Below, one piece after another: positions 23,686 to 35,113 of a stretch of 64,000 nucleotides of DNA. The stretch lies in NCBI GenBank assembly GCA_046759385.1, contig JBHICC010000009.1:1-64000 (forward strand), read 5' to 3'. The DNA is from JBHICC01 sp046759385 (GTDB lineage Bacteria > Pseudomonadota > Gammaproteobacteria > Acidiferrobacterales > SPGG2). The notes under the pieces are model-generated. The model was not told the DNA's origin and searched no databases. It saw only the letters and a list, made by a program, of their open reading frames with translations. The stretch's first letter is position 1; each line of letters starts with the position of its first letter. The position numbers were made by a program, and so were the translations under genes.

Positions 23686-23718
23686 ATTATACCCAAACCC
23701 CCGACGCCGCGCACGCGG
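23686..23718 (-). promoter_or_regulatory. candidate sdhC promoter with adjacent inverted repeat
   Basis: A minus-strand TATAAT (23691-23686) is a perfect -10 box, placing the start site near 23679 and giving a leader of about 55 bases. The -35 position is GC-rich and poor. A five-base inverted repeat, CCGCG (23707-23711) and CGCGG (23714-23718), lies there and may bind a regulator. Confidence 0.4.
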
Positions 23719-23786
23719 TTCCCCAGTAATAACATTTTGGCTATCATTATCTCCCCAATGTAACCTGCTGTCTGTTCATAGTCTGT

Positions 23787-24827
23787 ATGCTTGCAGACTG
23801 GAAAACCTTTCTTCTGGACGCGGGCGCCGTGATGCTGAACGGCATTGTGGAGCACTTCGGAGATCCGCGCCACGAACGACAAGCCGTCGCAAGCGGCAAC
23901 ATCATTACCGACTTGTCGTCGCTTTCCTTGATCCGTGTCGAGGGAGACGACGCCGCAGCTTTTCTTCAAGGGCAGCTAACCAATGACATTTACTTGGTCG
24001 GGCCCGCGCGAAGCCAGCTCAGCGCGTATTGCAATCCGAAGGGACGGATCCTGGGGCTTTTTCGCGTGTTCATGCTAAAGGGCAACTATGTGCTGCAGCT
24101 TCCGGTGTCTATGACGACGAGTATCGTTGATCGATTGAAGATGTACGTGTTGCGCTCGAAGGTAACACCTTGTATCGATCAAGAGCTGCAGTGCATTGGG
24201 ATTGCGGGGCCGAACGCGGATTCAGTTTTGCGCGGACCGATCGCTACAGTACCGAGTGAACCGGAAGCGTCGACCACTGACGACGGTTTAACGGTGGTTC
24301 GCACGCCTGGGACTACAGCGCGGTTCAAGATTGTCGGCACATTAGGCCAAATTAAAGAACTGTGGCTTCAAGTTAAAGGCGACACAACACCAGTGGGTAG
24401 CTGGGCGTGGCGCTGGATGGACATTGTCTCAGGGATACCCAATATCTATCCCTCTACGTCGGAGATGTTCGTCCCTCAGATGGCCAACTTAGATTTGATC
24501 GGCGGCGTCAGTTTCGACAAGGGCTGTTATGCCGGCCAAGAGATCGTAGCAAGAATGCAGTACCTCGGTAGACTCAAACAACGAATGCATCTTTGGCATA
24601 TCGACACAGACGCGGCGCCCGATCCCGGGTATTCCGTCTTCGCTGCTTCCAAGATGAATCGACCCAGCGGTACCGTGGTGGACGCACAGCCCTCGCCCGT
24701 TAGCGGGTGCGATGTACTTGCCGTGGTTCGCGACGAAGCAATCGATCACATGCTTCACCTGGGCAGGATTCACGGACCCCCGCTGATCCAAAGAGACTTG
24801 CCCTATCCAGTTTCCACCGTGAGGTGA
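23787..24827 (+). CDS. ygfZ: tRNA-modifying/folate-binding protein YgfZ
   Basis: 346 residues. YgfZ is a folate-dependent protein of the glycine-cleavage T-protein fold that supports maintenance of iron-sulfur enzymes such as MiaB. The signature K-G-C-Y-A-G-Q-E lies at about residues 248-255, with R-V-E-G-D-D-A-A-A-F-L-Q-G-Q-L-T-N-D near residues 50-67. It is divergent from sdhCDAB, a common arrangement, and converges with ftsB. The start ATG lies in the loop of an AGTCTG/CAGACT repeat (23780-23799). Confidence 0.9.
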   Translation: MLADWKTFLLDAGAVMLNGIVEHFGDPRHERQAVASGNIITDLSSLSLIRVEGDDAAAFLQGQLTNDIYLVGPARSQLSAYCNPKGRILGLFRVFMLKGNYVLQLPVSMTTSIVDRLKMYVLRSKVTPCIDQELQCIGIAGPNADSVLRGPIATVPSEPEASTTDDGLTVVRTPGTTARFKIVGTLGQIKELWLQVKGDTTPVGSWAWRWMDIVSGIPNIYPSTSEMFVPQMANLDLIGGVSFDKGCYAGQEIVARMQYLGRLKQRMHLWHIDTDAAPDPGYSVFAASKMNRPSGTVVDAQPSPVSGCDVLAVVRDEAIDHMLHLGRIHGPPLIQRDLPYPVSTVR

Positions 24828-24844
24828 GCTGGGACAAGGGCGCA

Positions 24845-25126
24845 CTATTTGGCCTCAGGTTCCACCACGTGAAAGAAGGTCTCGCCGCGCTTGATCATAC
24901 CAAGCTCAGCTCGAGCACGCTCTTCGATTGCAGCAAGACCATGTTTGAGGTCCATTACCTCAGCAACCAACGCTTGGTTCCGCTCTCTCAAGCGCCCATT
25001 CTCGATTTTCTGCGTTTCTATTTGCTGTCGGAGGTACCAGACCGTGGGAATGCTACCGGCGCCAAACCATAACGGATACTGTAACGCGAGCAATATTCCC
25101 AACAAAACGTAGCGGATGATATTCAT
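24845..25126 (-). CDS. ftsB: cell division protein FtsB
   Basis: 93 residues. An N-terminal membrane helix (about residues 4-26) is followed by a leucine-zipper coiled coil (LRQQIETQKIENGRLRERNQ, LVAEVMDLKHGL) and the A-I-E-E-R-A-R-A-E-L-G-M-I-K segment typical of FtsB/DivIC. FtsB joins FtsL and FtsQ at the divisome and helps activate septal peptidoglycan synthesis. It follows eno by 26 bases, the usual order. Confidence 0.93.
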   Translation of the reverse strand: MNIIRYVLLGILLALQYPLWFGAGSIPTVWYLRQQIETQKIENGRLRERNQALVAEVMDLKHGLAAIEERARAELGMIKRGETFFHVVEPEAK

Positions 25127-25152
25127 TATTAAGCAATAACAAATGCCAGGCG

Positions 25153-26445
25153 TTAGTTCCCCAATTGTAACGGCGCGAATGTGCTGCGGCCAGGATAGGT
25201 TGCACTCGATCCGAGCTCTTCTTCGATCCGCAGTAGCCGATTGTACTTTGCGACGCGATCCGAACGAGACAACGATCCCGTCTTGATCTGCCCCACTCCC
25301 GTGCCCACCGCGATGTCCGCGATTATGGTATCCTCAGTCTCGCCGGAGCGGTGTGAGATAACGGCTGTGTAATCCGCTGCTCTCGCCATCTCGATTGCTG
25401 CCAACGTTTCTGTCAAGGTGCCGATCTGATTTACCTTGATTAAGATCGAATTTGCGATCCCCGTGTGAATACCCTTCTGTAAGATGAGGGCATTGGTCAC
25501 AAACAGATCATCCCCGACCAACTGGATCTGCTTGCCTAAACTCTGCGTCAATGAGGTCCAGCCAGACCAGTCGTTCTCGCTCATCCCATCTTCGATCGTT
25601 ACGATCGGATATTGTGCCACCCATTTAGCGAGCAAATTGGTCATTTCAACCGCCGTAAGACTCAGGCCTTCATCGGCTAGCTCATAGCGTTCATTCCTGA
25701 AGTACTCGGAGCTCGCGCAGTCCAGCCCAAGCGCAATTTCTTCGCCAGCACGATAACCTGCTTTCTCTATCGCCTCTAGGATCACCTGTATGGCTGCTTC
25801 ATTAGAAGCGAGGTCAGGCGCAAAACCACCTTCATCGCCCACCGCTGTACTCAGTCGTTTACTCCGCAACACTTTCTTAAGCACGTGAAATACTTCCGCA
25901 CCCCAGCGAAGTGCCTCAGCGAAGCTTTCCGCGCCGACGGGCACGATCATAAACTCTTGCATGTCGATATTATTGTCTGCGTGGGCGCCGCCGTTGAGGA
26001 CGTTCATCAGCGGTACCGGCATACGATACTCGTCGCTTTGGCTTAGGTAGCGATAGAACGGTTGATCGAGATCTGCTGCTGCTGCACGCGCTACTGCCAG
26101 TGATACACCGAGAATAGCGTTCGCCCCCAAGCGCTGCTTGTTCTCGGTGCTATCGAGATCAATCATGATCTGGTCGATCTGCGCTTGCGCGCGAGCTTCG
26201 TGCCCAAGCAGCGCCGCGCAAATCTCCTCGTTGACGTGCGCAACGGCCTTAAGCACACCTTTGCCCGAATATCGTGCGACATCGCCGTCGCGCAGCTCTA
26301 TTGCTTCACGCGCACCGGTTGAAGCGCCGGAGGGTACAGACGCACGTCCAAATGCGCCTGATTTGAGCTCAACATCTACTTCTACGGTCGGGTTACCGCG
26401 GGAGTCGAGGACCTCGCGTGCATGAACGCCGACAATCTTGGACAT
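25153..26445 (-). CDS. eno: enolase
   Basis: 430 residues. It converts 2-phosphoglycerate to phosphoenolpyruvate and is also a component of the RNA degradosome in relatives. Motifs: R-E-V-L-D-S-R-G-N-P-T-V-E near the N-terminus, S-V-P-S-G-A-S-T-G loop, catalytic region V-G-D-E-G-G-F-A-P, magnesium ligands in T-I-E-D-G-M and L-V-G-D-D-L, and signature I-L-I-K-V-N-Q-I-G-T. All expected residues present; separated by 42 bases from kdsA. Confidence 0.98.
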   Translation of the reverse strand: MSKIVGVHAREVLDSRGNPTVEVDVELKSGAFGRASVPSGASTGAREAIELRDGDVARYSGKGVLKAVAHVNEEICAALLGHEARAQAQIDQIMIDLDSTENKQRLGANAILGVSLAVARAAAADLDQPFYRYLSQSDEYRMPVPLMNVLNGGAHADNNIDMQEFMIVPVGAESFAEALRWGAEVFHVLKKVLRSKRLSTAVGDEGGFAPDLASNEAAIQVILEAIEKAGYRAGEEIALGLDCASSEYFRNERYELADEGLSLTAVEMTNLLAKWVAQYPIVTIEDGMSENDWSGWTSLTQSLGKQIQLVGDDLFVTNALILQKGIHTGIANSILIKVNQIGTLTETLAAIEMARAADYTAVISHRSGETEDTIIADIAVGTGVGQIKTGSLSRSDRVAKYNRLLRIEEELGSSATYPGRSTFAPLQLGN

Positions 26446-26487
26446 GATCTCTGGGGACTCAGCGTCGTGCTTAAGAAAGCACCGTTA

Positions 26488-27311
26488 TCAAACGAACACG
26501 CCGTTCGCCTTTGCCGCCTCATCCATCATCTTGAGGGTTTCCAGCAGTGACCGCATTTTTCCCAGCGGCCACGCGTTAGGACCGTCGCTGAGCGCATGGT
26601 CAGGATCCGGATGAGTTTCCATAAAAACACCGGCTACGCCGACGGCAATAGCCGCCCGTGCCAATGCGGGCACAAACTCGCGCTGCCCCCCGGAAGCTGT
26701 GCCCTGCCCTCCGGGCAGTTGCACCGAGTGAGTGGCATCGAACACGACTGGACAACCGGTTTCACGCATGATGACCAGCGACCGCATGTCGGATACGAGA
26801 TTGTTATAACCAAAGCTCACCCCACGTTCGCACACGAGAACTCGCCCTCTGGCGCCCGCAGTCTCGGCTTTGGCAACCACGTTTTTCATTTCCCATGGCG
26901 AGAGGAACTGCCCCTTCTTTATGTTGACCGGTTTGCCCGAGCTCGCTACAGCGTGAATGAAATCAGTTTGCCGGCACAGAAACGCGGGCGTCTGCAGCAC
27001 ATCGGCCACAGCGGCAACTGCATCGATCTCTGGGATATCGTGCACATCGGTTAGCACAGGAACACCGATCTCGCGGCGCACGTCCGCCAATATGGCCAAA
27101 CCGCGTTCGCTGCCGAGCCCGCGGAACGAGTCTTCGGAGCTGCGGTTTGCCTTATCGTAAGAGGATTTGTAGATAAAAGGGATATCGAGACTCGCCGTCA
27201 TTTCCTTGAGGATGCCAGCCGTTTCCATCGCCAGCTCTTTGGACTCGACCACGCACGGTCCGGCGATGAGAAACATCGGGCGATCCAGCCCGACCTCGAA
27301 TCCGCACAACT

Positions 27312-27315
<4 letters not shown>
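26488..27315 (-). CDS. kdsA: KDO-8-phosphate synthase
   Basis: 275 residues from ATG 27315; the 44 codons of upstream frame lie in pyrG. KdsA joins phosphoenolpyruvate and arabinose 5-phosphate to form KDO-8-phosphate for the LPS inner core. Motifs: L-I-A-G-P-C-V-V-E-S near residues 16-25, K-S-S-Y-D-K-A-N-R-S-S, V-C-E-R-G-V-S-F-G-Y-N-N-L and F-D-A-T-H-S-V-Q-L-P-G. The ATG overlaps the pyrG TGA (ATGA), so they are translated together. Confidence 0.97.
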
Positions 27316-28961
<1,646 letters not shown>

Positions 28962-29026
28962 TCAGGCTCCCGTCCAGATAGACACCTCACCCCGGCATCC
29001 AAAACATGAACGGAAGGACAAGCTAC

Positions 29027-29062
29027 CAGATGCCATCGGTTTTCACAACCGCATTTCATCTG
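29027..29062. other. composite hairpin upstream of pyrG
   Basis: CAGATG (29027-29032) pairs with CATCTG (29057-29062), and inside it CGGTT (29037-29041) pairs with AACCG (29047-29051) around loop TTCAC. It lies in the 169-base tilS-pyrG gap, 65-100 bases before the pyrG start. No long T tract follows on either strand, so it is not a simple terminator. It could be an RNA leader fold. Confidence 0.4.
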
Positions 29063-29130
29063 AGAATACGTTAGATGCAAAGATAGCTAGGCCCGGTAAC
29101 TACTTACGGCACCTAGAGCTCGTTTCCGTC

Positions 29131-30483
29131 TTAGGCCGGATGATCCGCTCGCTCGACCACCACCTTTAACGCCGGTTCGTTCGCACAGGCGTCAAACGGT
29201 ACACAGACCCAGCGATCGGCGACGGCCGCGAGCTCGTCGTTGACAAACACTAGCGGTAGTCGCAGCCGTTCCCACGGCGGCACCCCAGCCTCTTGCAGCA
29301 ACTTCTTCAGACTGTGGCGATGCCGACGACCCGGCAAGCGGCACGTCTCGCCGCCTTTGCGTAGGCGCACCGTGAGCATATGTCCCGCGATCCGTTCGCG
29401 CGAAAGCCCTTCGCCAACAGCCTGTACCGTGCGAATAATATAGCCGGTGCCCGGCAACGCCAGCGGCTCGGCCGGATTCCAGGAAACAGTAAGGGTTGGA
29501 TCAGGACGCGCCAACGGCGCCATCACGTACAGGGTGTCCCGATAGCGATGCAGCTCGGCGCCGGGCCAAGTCAGGGTAGCGTGGCTGGAGCGTGTTGGGT
29601 GCTGCGCTATGTCGAGAATCCGCTGCAGTTGTTCCCTTGACGGAGCCCCGAAACCCTTTTGTCGCATCCAGTATCGCAACATGTTGCGTTGCCGTTCCGG
29701 CAAGAACCTTAGTAGCGCCGACACTGATAAGCCCGCTTGGTCTACGGCTTGTGCGACCTGGAGGTCATCGGCTGCCAGCGCATCCAACAGTAATGACGCT
29801 TCGGCGGCATGATGGGCCGCTCGCGTCAGTGCCTGTCTAACCTGAGGCCAGCGCTCCTCAAGCAACGGCAGCGCCCGATGACGCACAAAGTTGCGGTTGT
29901 AATGCAATTCTTTGTTGCTACTGTCTTCGATCCATTTCAAGTTATGCGAGCTCGCATAGGTAAGCAACTGCTCACGTGCAAAACCGAGCAACGGGCGCAT
30001 TAGTTGGCCACCTGCGAACGGTGTGATTTCGGACATCGCCGCTAGCCCTCTGACGCCACTGCCCCGAACCAACTGAAGCAGTACAGTTTCCGCTTGGTCA
30101 TCGAGGTGATGGGCGGTCAGCAGCACATCCGCCCTGCCAACGTGGTGTGCCAGCCGCGCGTATCGCATCCGCCGCGCCGTCGCTTCCACCCCTGCTCCGC
30201 GGACATCCACAATCTCGAGCTGTTCGATCGTGCAAGACACGTCTAGCTTCTGACATACCTGTTGACAATGCCGTGCCCACTGCCGTGATTGCGGATGCAA
30301 TCCGTGGTCGATGTGAATTGCAGCGATTGGCCAGGGAACCCGCGCGCTACAAAGGGCGTGCAACAGCACATGGGAGTCAACGCCGCCGCTGTACGCAACC
30401 TTAAGGGCAACGCCTTGATCAAGGCATGCGGCTAGAATTTTCTTGAGCGCGGATCCGGAGAATCCGCCTTTAGTGCTCGTCAA
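29131..30483 (-). CDS. tilS: tRNA(Ile)-lysidine synthase
   Basis: 450 residues. TilS converts the wobble cytidine of tRNA-Ile(CAU) to lysidine, so the AUA codon is read as isoleucine; it is essential in most bacteria. The PP-loop ATPase motif Y-S-G-G-V-D-S-H lies at residues 30-37, with H-I-D-H-G-L-H-P near residue 57 and T-A-H-H-L-D-D-Q-A-E-T at about residue 122. A C-terminal TilS domain (GGETCRLPGRRHRHSLKKLL) follows. It overlaps accA by 14 bases. Confidence 0.96.
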   Translation of the reverse strand: MTSTKGGFSGSALKKILAACLDQGVALKVAYSGGVDSHVLLHALCSARVPWPIAAIHIDHGLHPQSRQWARHCQQVCQKLDVSCTIEQLEIVDVRGAGVEATARRMRYARLAHHVGRADVLLTAHHLDDQAETVLLQLVRGSGVRGLAAMSEITPFAGGQLMRPLLGFAREQLLTYASSHNLKWIEDSSNKELHYNRNFVRHRALPLLEERWPQVRQALTRAAHHAAEASLLLDALAADDLQVAQAVDQAGLSVSALLRFLPERQRNMLRYWMRQKGFGAPSREQLQRILDIAQHPTRSSHATLTWPGAELHRYRDTLYVMAPLARPDPTLTVSWNPAEPLALPGTGYIIRTVQAVGEGLSRERIAGHMLTVRLRKGGETCRLPGRRHRHSLKKLLQEAGVPPWERLRLPLVFVNDELAAVADRWVCVPFDACANEPALKVVVERADHPA

Positions 30484-31429
30484 ACTTGCCGTGCTGCATT
30501 AGGCGTGCGGTTCGTTTCGTTACAAGGTTTTCCAGTGAAACGCTGCGCAGCTCGTTGACCGCCGCCTTCAAGATACTGTTTAGCTGTTCGGCCATCGCAT
30601 CCACATCTCGATGCGCGCCACCTAAAGGTTCTGGAATGATTTCGTCAATCAAACGCAATTGCTTCAGTCTGTCGGCCGTGATGCCCATCGCTTCGGCGGC
30701 TACATCTGCCTTGTCCGCGCTCTTCCAGAGAATCGAGGCACAGCCCTCCGGTGAAATGACTGAGTAAGTTGCGTACTGCAACATCAGTAATCTGTCGCAG
30801 ACGCCGATGGCGAGCGCGCCACCAGAGCCACCCTCACCGATCACGATGCTGATGATAGGTGTCTTTAGTTCTGTCATGGCGTACAAATTGCGTGCGATAG
30901 CCTCGCTCTGCCCGCGCTCTTCGGCACCCACGCCCGGATAGGCCCCGGGTGTGTCGATGAATGTGATGACCGGTATTCGGAACCGCTCTGCCAATCTCAA
31001 TAACCGCAAAGCCTTGCGATAACCCTCCGGTCTAGGCATGCCGAAGTTACGCTCGACCTTCTCGCGCGTGTCGCGCCCCTTCTGGTGACCGATTACGACC
31101 ACCGAATGGCCATTGATCCGCCCCATGCCACCGACGATAGCTCGATCATCGGCAAACAATCGATCACCGTGCAATTCCTGAAAGTCGGTGAAGATGCGAT
31201 CGACATAATCGAGCGTGTATGGACGCTGAGGATGGCGCGCGAGCTGCGATACCTGCCACGGCGTCAGTGAAGCGAACACCGACTGTGTGAGCTTCTCACT
31301 CTTCGCTTGCAGACGTTTAATCTCCTCGTTGATGTTAATGTCGCTGTCCTTACTCGCGTAGCGCAACGCCTCGATCTTCGCCTCCAGTTCGGCGATTGGC
31401 TGCTCGAAATCTAGATAGTTGCTAATCAT
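30470..31429 (-). CDS. accA: acetyl-CoA carboxylase carboxyltransferase alpha
   Basis: 319 residues. With AccD it transfers the carboxyl group from biotin to acetyl-CoA, the first step of fatty-acid synthesis. Features: an N-terminal helix (LDFEQPIAELEAKIEALR), then R-H-P-Q-R-P-Y-T-L-D-Y, G-H-Q-K-G-R-D-T, E-R-N-F-G-M-P-R-P-E-G-Y-R-K-A, and the crotonase-fold glycine loops I-D-T-P-G-A-Y-P-G and G-E-G-G-S-G-G-A-L-A-I. It follows dnaE by 28 bases, the standard gammaproteobacterial order dnaE-accA-tilS. Confidence 0.97.
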   Translation of the reverse strand: MISNYLDFEQPIAELEAKIEALRYASKDSDININEEIKRLQAKSEKLTQSVFASLTPWQVSQLARHPQRPYTLDYVDRIFTDFQELHGDRLFADDRAIVGGMGRINGHSVVVIGHQKGRDTREKVERNFGMPRPEGYRKALRLLRLAERFRIPVITFIDTPGAYPGVGAEERGQSEAIARNLYAMTELKTPIISIVIGEGGSGGALAIGVCDRLLMLQYATYSVISPEGCASILWKSADKADVAAEAMGITADRLKQLRLIDEIIPEPLGGAHRDVDAMAEQLNSILKAAVNELRSVSLENLVTKRTARLMQHGKFDEH

Positions 31430-31457
31430 TCCCGGCGACGTTCCTTTAGATCGCTTC

Positions 31458-34400
31458 TTACGGGTAAACGACCTCTACATTTCGCGTACCGGCCAGTTGC
31501 GACAGTCGTTCCAGCACGTTGCCGCTTGGACTAATCTTCCATTCCTCGCCGAGCGCGATCTCTGCCTCAGCGAGCTGACCGCGATACCTGAGGTAAACCG
31601 GGCAACGTCCGCGGCTAACGGGCTCCAGAATCGTTCGTAGCTGCTCGACGAACCCGTTTCCGGCCGCCTCCGCGTCGACGTCTATGACCAGGCGTTGCGC
31701 GAACGCTGCACGGGCCTGTTCAAGATTATAGATCTTCTCCGCGCTCATTTTGAAACCACCTGTGTACTCATCAACGCTGACGAACCCCTCCACCACCAGA
31801 AGATTGTCCTTGACCAGGAGTTCCCGGTGGCGCTGACAAAGCTCCGAAAACACGGCCAGTTCCAAACGGCCAGTGCGATCGTCTAGGGTAACGAACATCA
31901 TCCGGTCCCCCCGCCGAGTGCGCATGGTGCGCGTTGCCGCCACCAGCCCTGCCACAACAACAGCGCGGTCTTGTGTCGGCCTGAGCTCAGCGATCGATCC
32001 ATCGACCATCGTTTGCAGCTCCGATACATAGCGCTCAATCGGATGCCCCGTTAAGTAGAATCCGAGTGTCTCTTTTTCGCCTTGTAGTCTCTGCTCCTCA
32101 CTCCAGTCCGATGCCGACACAAACTGGCTAGATTCTGTCTCTCGCGGCGTCGCTGCAAACAAGTCGCTCTGGCCCAGCTCGCGGTTCTTGTTGCGTTGAC
32201 CGGCCAACTGCAATGCATTGCTCAGAGTCGCCATCAAGGCAGCGCGGTGTGGCCCGAGCCCATCGAGTGTCCCCGCGCGCACTAGCGATTCCAGAACTCG
32301 TCTGTTCACACGCCGCAAGTCGATACGCTGACACAGCTCGAACAGGTCTGCGAATGGACCATCATCACGGCGGGCTTCAAGGATTGCCTCGATCGCCGAT
32401 TGCCCAAGGCCCTTGATGGCACCCAATCCGTAAAGGATCGTGTTGTCATCAAGCGGAACGAACTCATACTCACAGCGATTGATATCGGGAGATGAGACCG
32501 TTAACGACATGTCACGACACTCCGCGATCATTCGTACCACTCTATCGGTATTGTCCATGTCGCCTGACAGTACTGCCGCCATGAATGCGGCTGGGTAATG
32601 CGCCTTGAGCCAAGCCGTTTGATACGCGATTAGCGCGTAAGCGGCCGAATGCGATCGGTTGAATCCATATCCAGCAAACTTCTCGATGAGATCGAAGATA
32701 TGGGAGGCAAGCTTCTCATTGACGTCGCGTGCGACGGCCCCGCTGATAAACCCTTCGCGTTGACTTGCCATCTCCGCCGGTTTTTTCTTGCCCATCGCCG
32801 CACGCAGCAGGTCAGCTTTGCCAAGGGAATAGCCCGATAGGATGCGCGCGATCTGCATCACTTGCTCCTGGTACAGAATCACGCCGTAGGTGGGCTTGAG
32901 TACGGGCTCAAGGCTAGGATGGAAATATTCGATCCGCGCACGCCCGTGCTTGCGGGCGATGAAGTTATCAACCATCCCCGATTGCAATGGCCCGGGACGG
33001 AACAGGGCGACCAGCGCGACAATCTCTTCAAAGTTATCGGGCTGCAACCGCTGGATCAGGTCTTTCATGCCACGCGATTCCAACTGAAACAGTGCCGTGG
33101 TCTTGCAGGATTTAAGCAACGCAAACGTCTTCGCGTCGTCGAGCGGGATTTGCCCAATCGTCAATGGTGTTTCGTTGTCAGCTTGGCGTTGACCGTTGAT
33201 AGTTTTGAGCGTCTTGTCAATCGTGGTTAGGTTTCGCAATCCGAGGAAATCAAACTTGACCAGCCCCAACGCTTCTAGATCATCCTTATCGAGCTGGGTG
33301 ACGAGCTGCTTGCCCCCCTGCTCGCAATAAAGCGGCATGTAATCCGTGAGCGCCGAAGGTGCGATGACGACACCGCCAGCATGCTTGCTTGCGTTTCGCG
33401 GCAGGCCTTCGAGGGCACGTGCGGTCTCGAGCAGCGCACGTACGTCCTCTTCCTGCTCGTAGCGCTCGCGCAACACTGGTTCCTGCTCGAGTGCCCGGTC
33501 CAAGGTGACTCCGAGCTCGAACGGGATCAGCTTGGCGATCTTATCGACATAGCCGTATGGGTGATCCATCACCCGTCCGACGTCGCGCACAACCGCACGT
33601 GCCGCCATCGTACCGAGCGTAATGATTTGTGAGACCCGCTCTTGGCCATAACGATGCGTGACGTACTCGATAACGCGATCGCGACCCTCGATACAGAAAT
33701 CGATGTCGAAATCGGGTAATGACACGCGCTCTGGATTCAGGAAACGCTCAAACAGTAGATCATGCTTGATCGGATCGAGGTCGGTGATCTCGAGCGCGTA
33801 AGCTACTAGCGACCCAGCTCCGGATCCACGTCCCGGCCCCACCGGGACACCATTGGTTTTTGCCCAATGGATAAAGTCGGCCACGATGAGGAAGTAACCA
33901 GCGAACCCCATCTTTATGATGACTTCGAGCTCGAGCTGCAGGCGTTGCGCGTACTCTTCACGGTGATCGGGGGCGAGGTCAGGTTGCCGCGCTAGTCGCT
34001 TTTCCAGCCCCTTGGCCGCTTGCTGGATCAGCAACTCGTCAACTGTCAGTCCTTCGGGCACAGGGTAGTCCGGCAAGAAATAGCGACCGAACTCGAGTCG
34101 CAGGTTGCAGCGCTTGGCGATCTCGACAGTATTACTCAAAGCCTCGGGAATATCATTGAACAACTCCGCCATCTCGCTGGCTGAACGAAAATACTGCAGC
34201 CGCGTGTAGCGGCGCGGGCGCCGCGCATCCGTCAACACGCGTCCATCTTGGATGCATGCGCGAACCTCGTGCGCTTGGAAATCCGAGGGGCGCAAGAAGC
34301 ACACGTGATTCGTCGCCACGACCGGCAAGTGTAGACGTTGCGCCAGCGCGATAGTGCCGTGAATCGCCTCCTCTTGATATGGCTGACCGATGCGTTGAAG

Positions 34401-34904
34401 CATAAGATAGAAGCGGTTTGGAAATAGCGACGCGTACTCACAGGCAATGCGCTCAGCACTCGATTGATTGCCAGCAAGCAACGCCTGATCGATCTCCCCT
34501 TCCTCGGCGCCGGAAAGCGCGATCAGACCGCTGCTATGATCTTGTAACCACGACCGACGGATACACGGCCTGCCCCCGTGCTGGCCGTCCATATACGCAC
34601 GCGTTAGTAAACGGCAGAGATTCTGGTAGCCGGTCAGATCCTGACAAAGCAAGATCAGGCGATAGGGTTTGTGCGGGTCCGAAGGGTTCTCGATCCAGGC
34701 ATCGCTCCCCACCAGTGGCTTCACGCCCGCGCCAACAGCGGCGCGGTAGAACTTAACGAGCCCGAACAGGTTACTAACATCGGTGACCGCTACGGCAGGC
34801 ATGTGCTCGCTGGCGGCCGCGGCGACGAGGTCATTGATGCTAACGATGCCGTCAACCAGCGAGTACTCGGAATGAACGTGGAGATGAACGTAGGGATTGC
34901 TCAC
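31458..34904 (-). CDS. dnaE: DNA polymerase III alpha subunit
   Basis: About 1148 residues. The catalytic subunit of the replicative polymerase. The N-terminal PHP domain opens with V-H-L-H-V-H-S-E-Y-S-L-V-D-G; the polymerase acidic residues lie in P-D-F-D-I-D-F-C; an OB domain lies near the end (VVVAGLVAATRTMRTRRG). Start: GTG 34904 gives MSNPYVHLHVHSEYS, matching the family start; GTG 34919 would add five residues, and the open frame runs to 35024. No good Shine-Dalgarno helps choose. Its divergent neighbour is the type II secretion operon. Confidence 0.96.
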   Translation of the reverse strand: MSNPYVHLHVHSEYSLVDGIVSINDLVAAAASEHMPAVAVTDVSNLFGLVKFYRAAVGAGVKPLVGSDAWIENPSDPHKPYRLILLCQDLTGYQNLCRLLTRAYMDGQHGGRPCIRRSWLQDHSSGLIALSGAEEGEIDQALLAGNQSSAERIACEYASLFPNRFYLMLQRIGQPYQEEAIHGTIALAQRLHLPVVATNHVCFLRPSDFQAHEVRACIQDGRVLTDARRPRRYTRLQYFRSASEMAELFNDIPEALSNTVEIAKRCNLRLEFGRYFLPDYPVPEGLTVDELLIQQAAKGLEKRLARQPDLAPDHREEYAQRLQLELEVIIKMGFAGYFLIVADFIHWAKTNGVPVGPGRGSGAGSLVAYALEITDLDPIKHDLLFERFLNPERVSLPDFDIDFCIEGRDRVIEYVTHRYGQERVSQIITLGTMAARAVVRDVGRVMDHPYGYVDKIAKLIPFELGVTLDRALEQEPVLRERYEQEEDVRALLETARALEGLPRNASKHAGGVVIAPSALTDYMPLYCEQGGKQLVTQLDKDDLEALGLVKFDFLGLRNLTTIDKTLKTINGQRQADNETPLTIGQIPLDDAKTFALLKSCKTTALFQLESRGMKDLIQRLQPDNFEEIVALVALFRPGPLQSGMVDNFIARKHGRARIEYFHPSLEPVLKPTYGVILYQEQVMQIARILSGYSLGKADLLRAAMGKKKPAEMASQREGFISGAVARDVNEKLASHIFDLIEKFAGYGFNRSHSAAYALIAYQTAWLKAHYPAAFMAAVLSGDMDNTDRVVRMIAECRDMSLTVSSPDINRCEYEFVPLDDNTILYGLGAIKGLGQSAIEAILEARRDDGPFADLFELCQRIDLRRVNRRVLESLVRAGTLDGLGPHRAALMATLSNALQLAGQRNKNRELGQSDLFAATPRETESSQFVSASDWSEEQRLQGEKETLGFYLTGHPIERYVSELQTMVDGSIAELRPTQDRAVVVAGLVAATRTMRTRRGDRMMFVTLDDRTGRLELAVFSELCQRHRELLVKDNLLVVEGFVSVDEYTGGFKMSAEKIYNLEQARAAFAQRLVIDVDAEAAGNGFVEQLRTILEPVSRGRCPVYLRYRGQLAEAEIALGEEWKISPSGNVLERLSQLAGTRNVEVVYP

Positions 34905-35071
34905 GGGCGCTAGTTTCACATCAAATCGGCGAGGGCGAAACGGGGCGCTTGCCGGGCGACGCCCACGGCCGTTAGATCCTGCCGCCGAACGGCTTAGCGG
35001 CATTGGCCGGGCAGACTCCAGCACGAGTCTTGCCGAATCAGCAGGTTAGTAGCCTTTTTTTGGGTCTTTTG

Positions 35072-35101
35072 TTAGGTATTTCCCCTAGGGCCATATATAA
35101 T
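35072..35101 (+). promoter_or_regulatory. candidate gspC promoter
   Basis: A perfect -10 box TATAAT (35096-35101) lies 12 bases before the gspC ATG; TTAGGT at 35072-35077, 18 bases upstream, is a weak -35. Transcription would start near 35108, leaving about six leader bases and no room for a ribosome site, so the mRNA may be leaderless. The weak -35 suggests an activator. Confidence 0.45.
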
Positions 35102-35113
35102 TTGAAATTAGAG

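Noticed and set aside
23643..23969. 108-codon minus-strand ORF upstream of sdhC
   Set aside because: Antisense to the ygfZ start and covers the sdhC promoter region; no domain.
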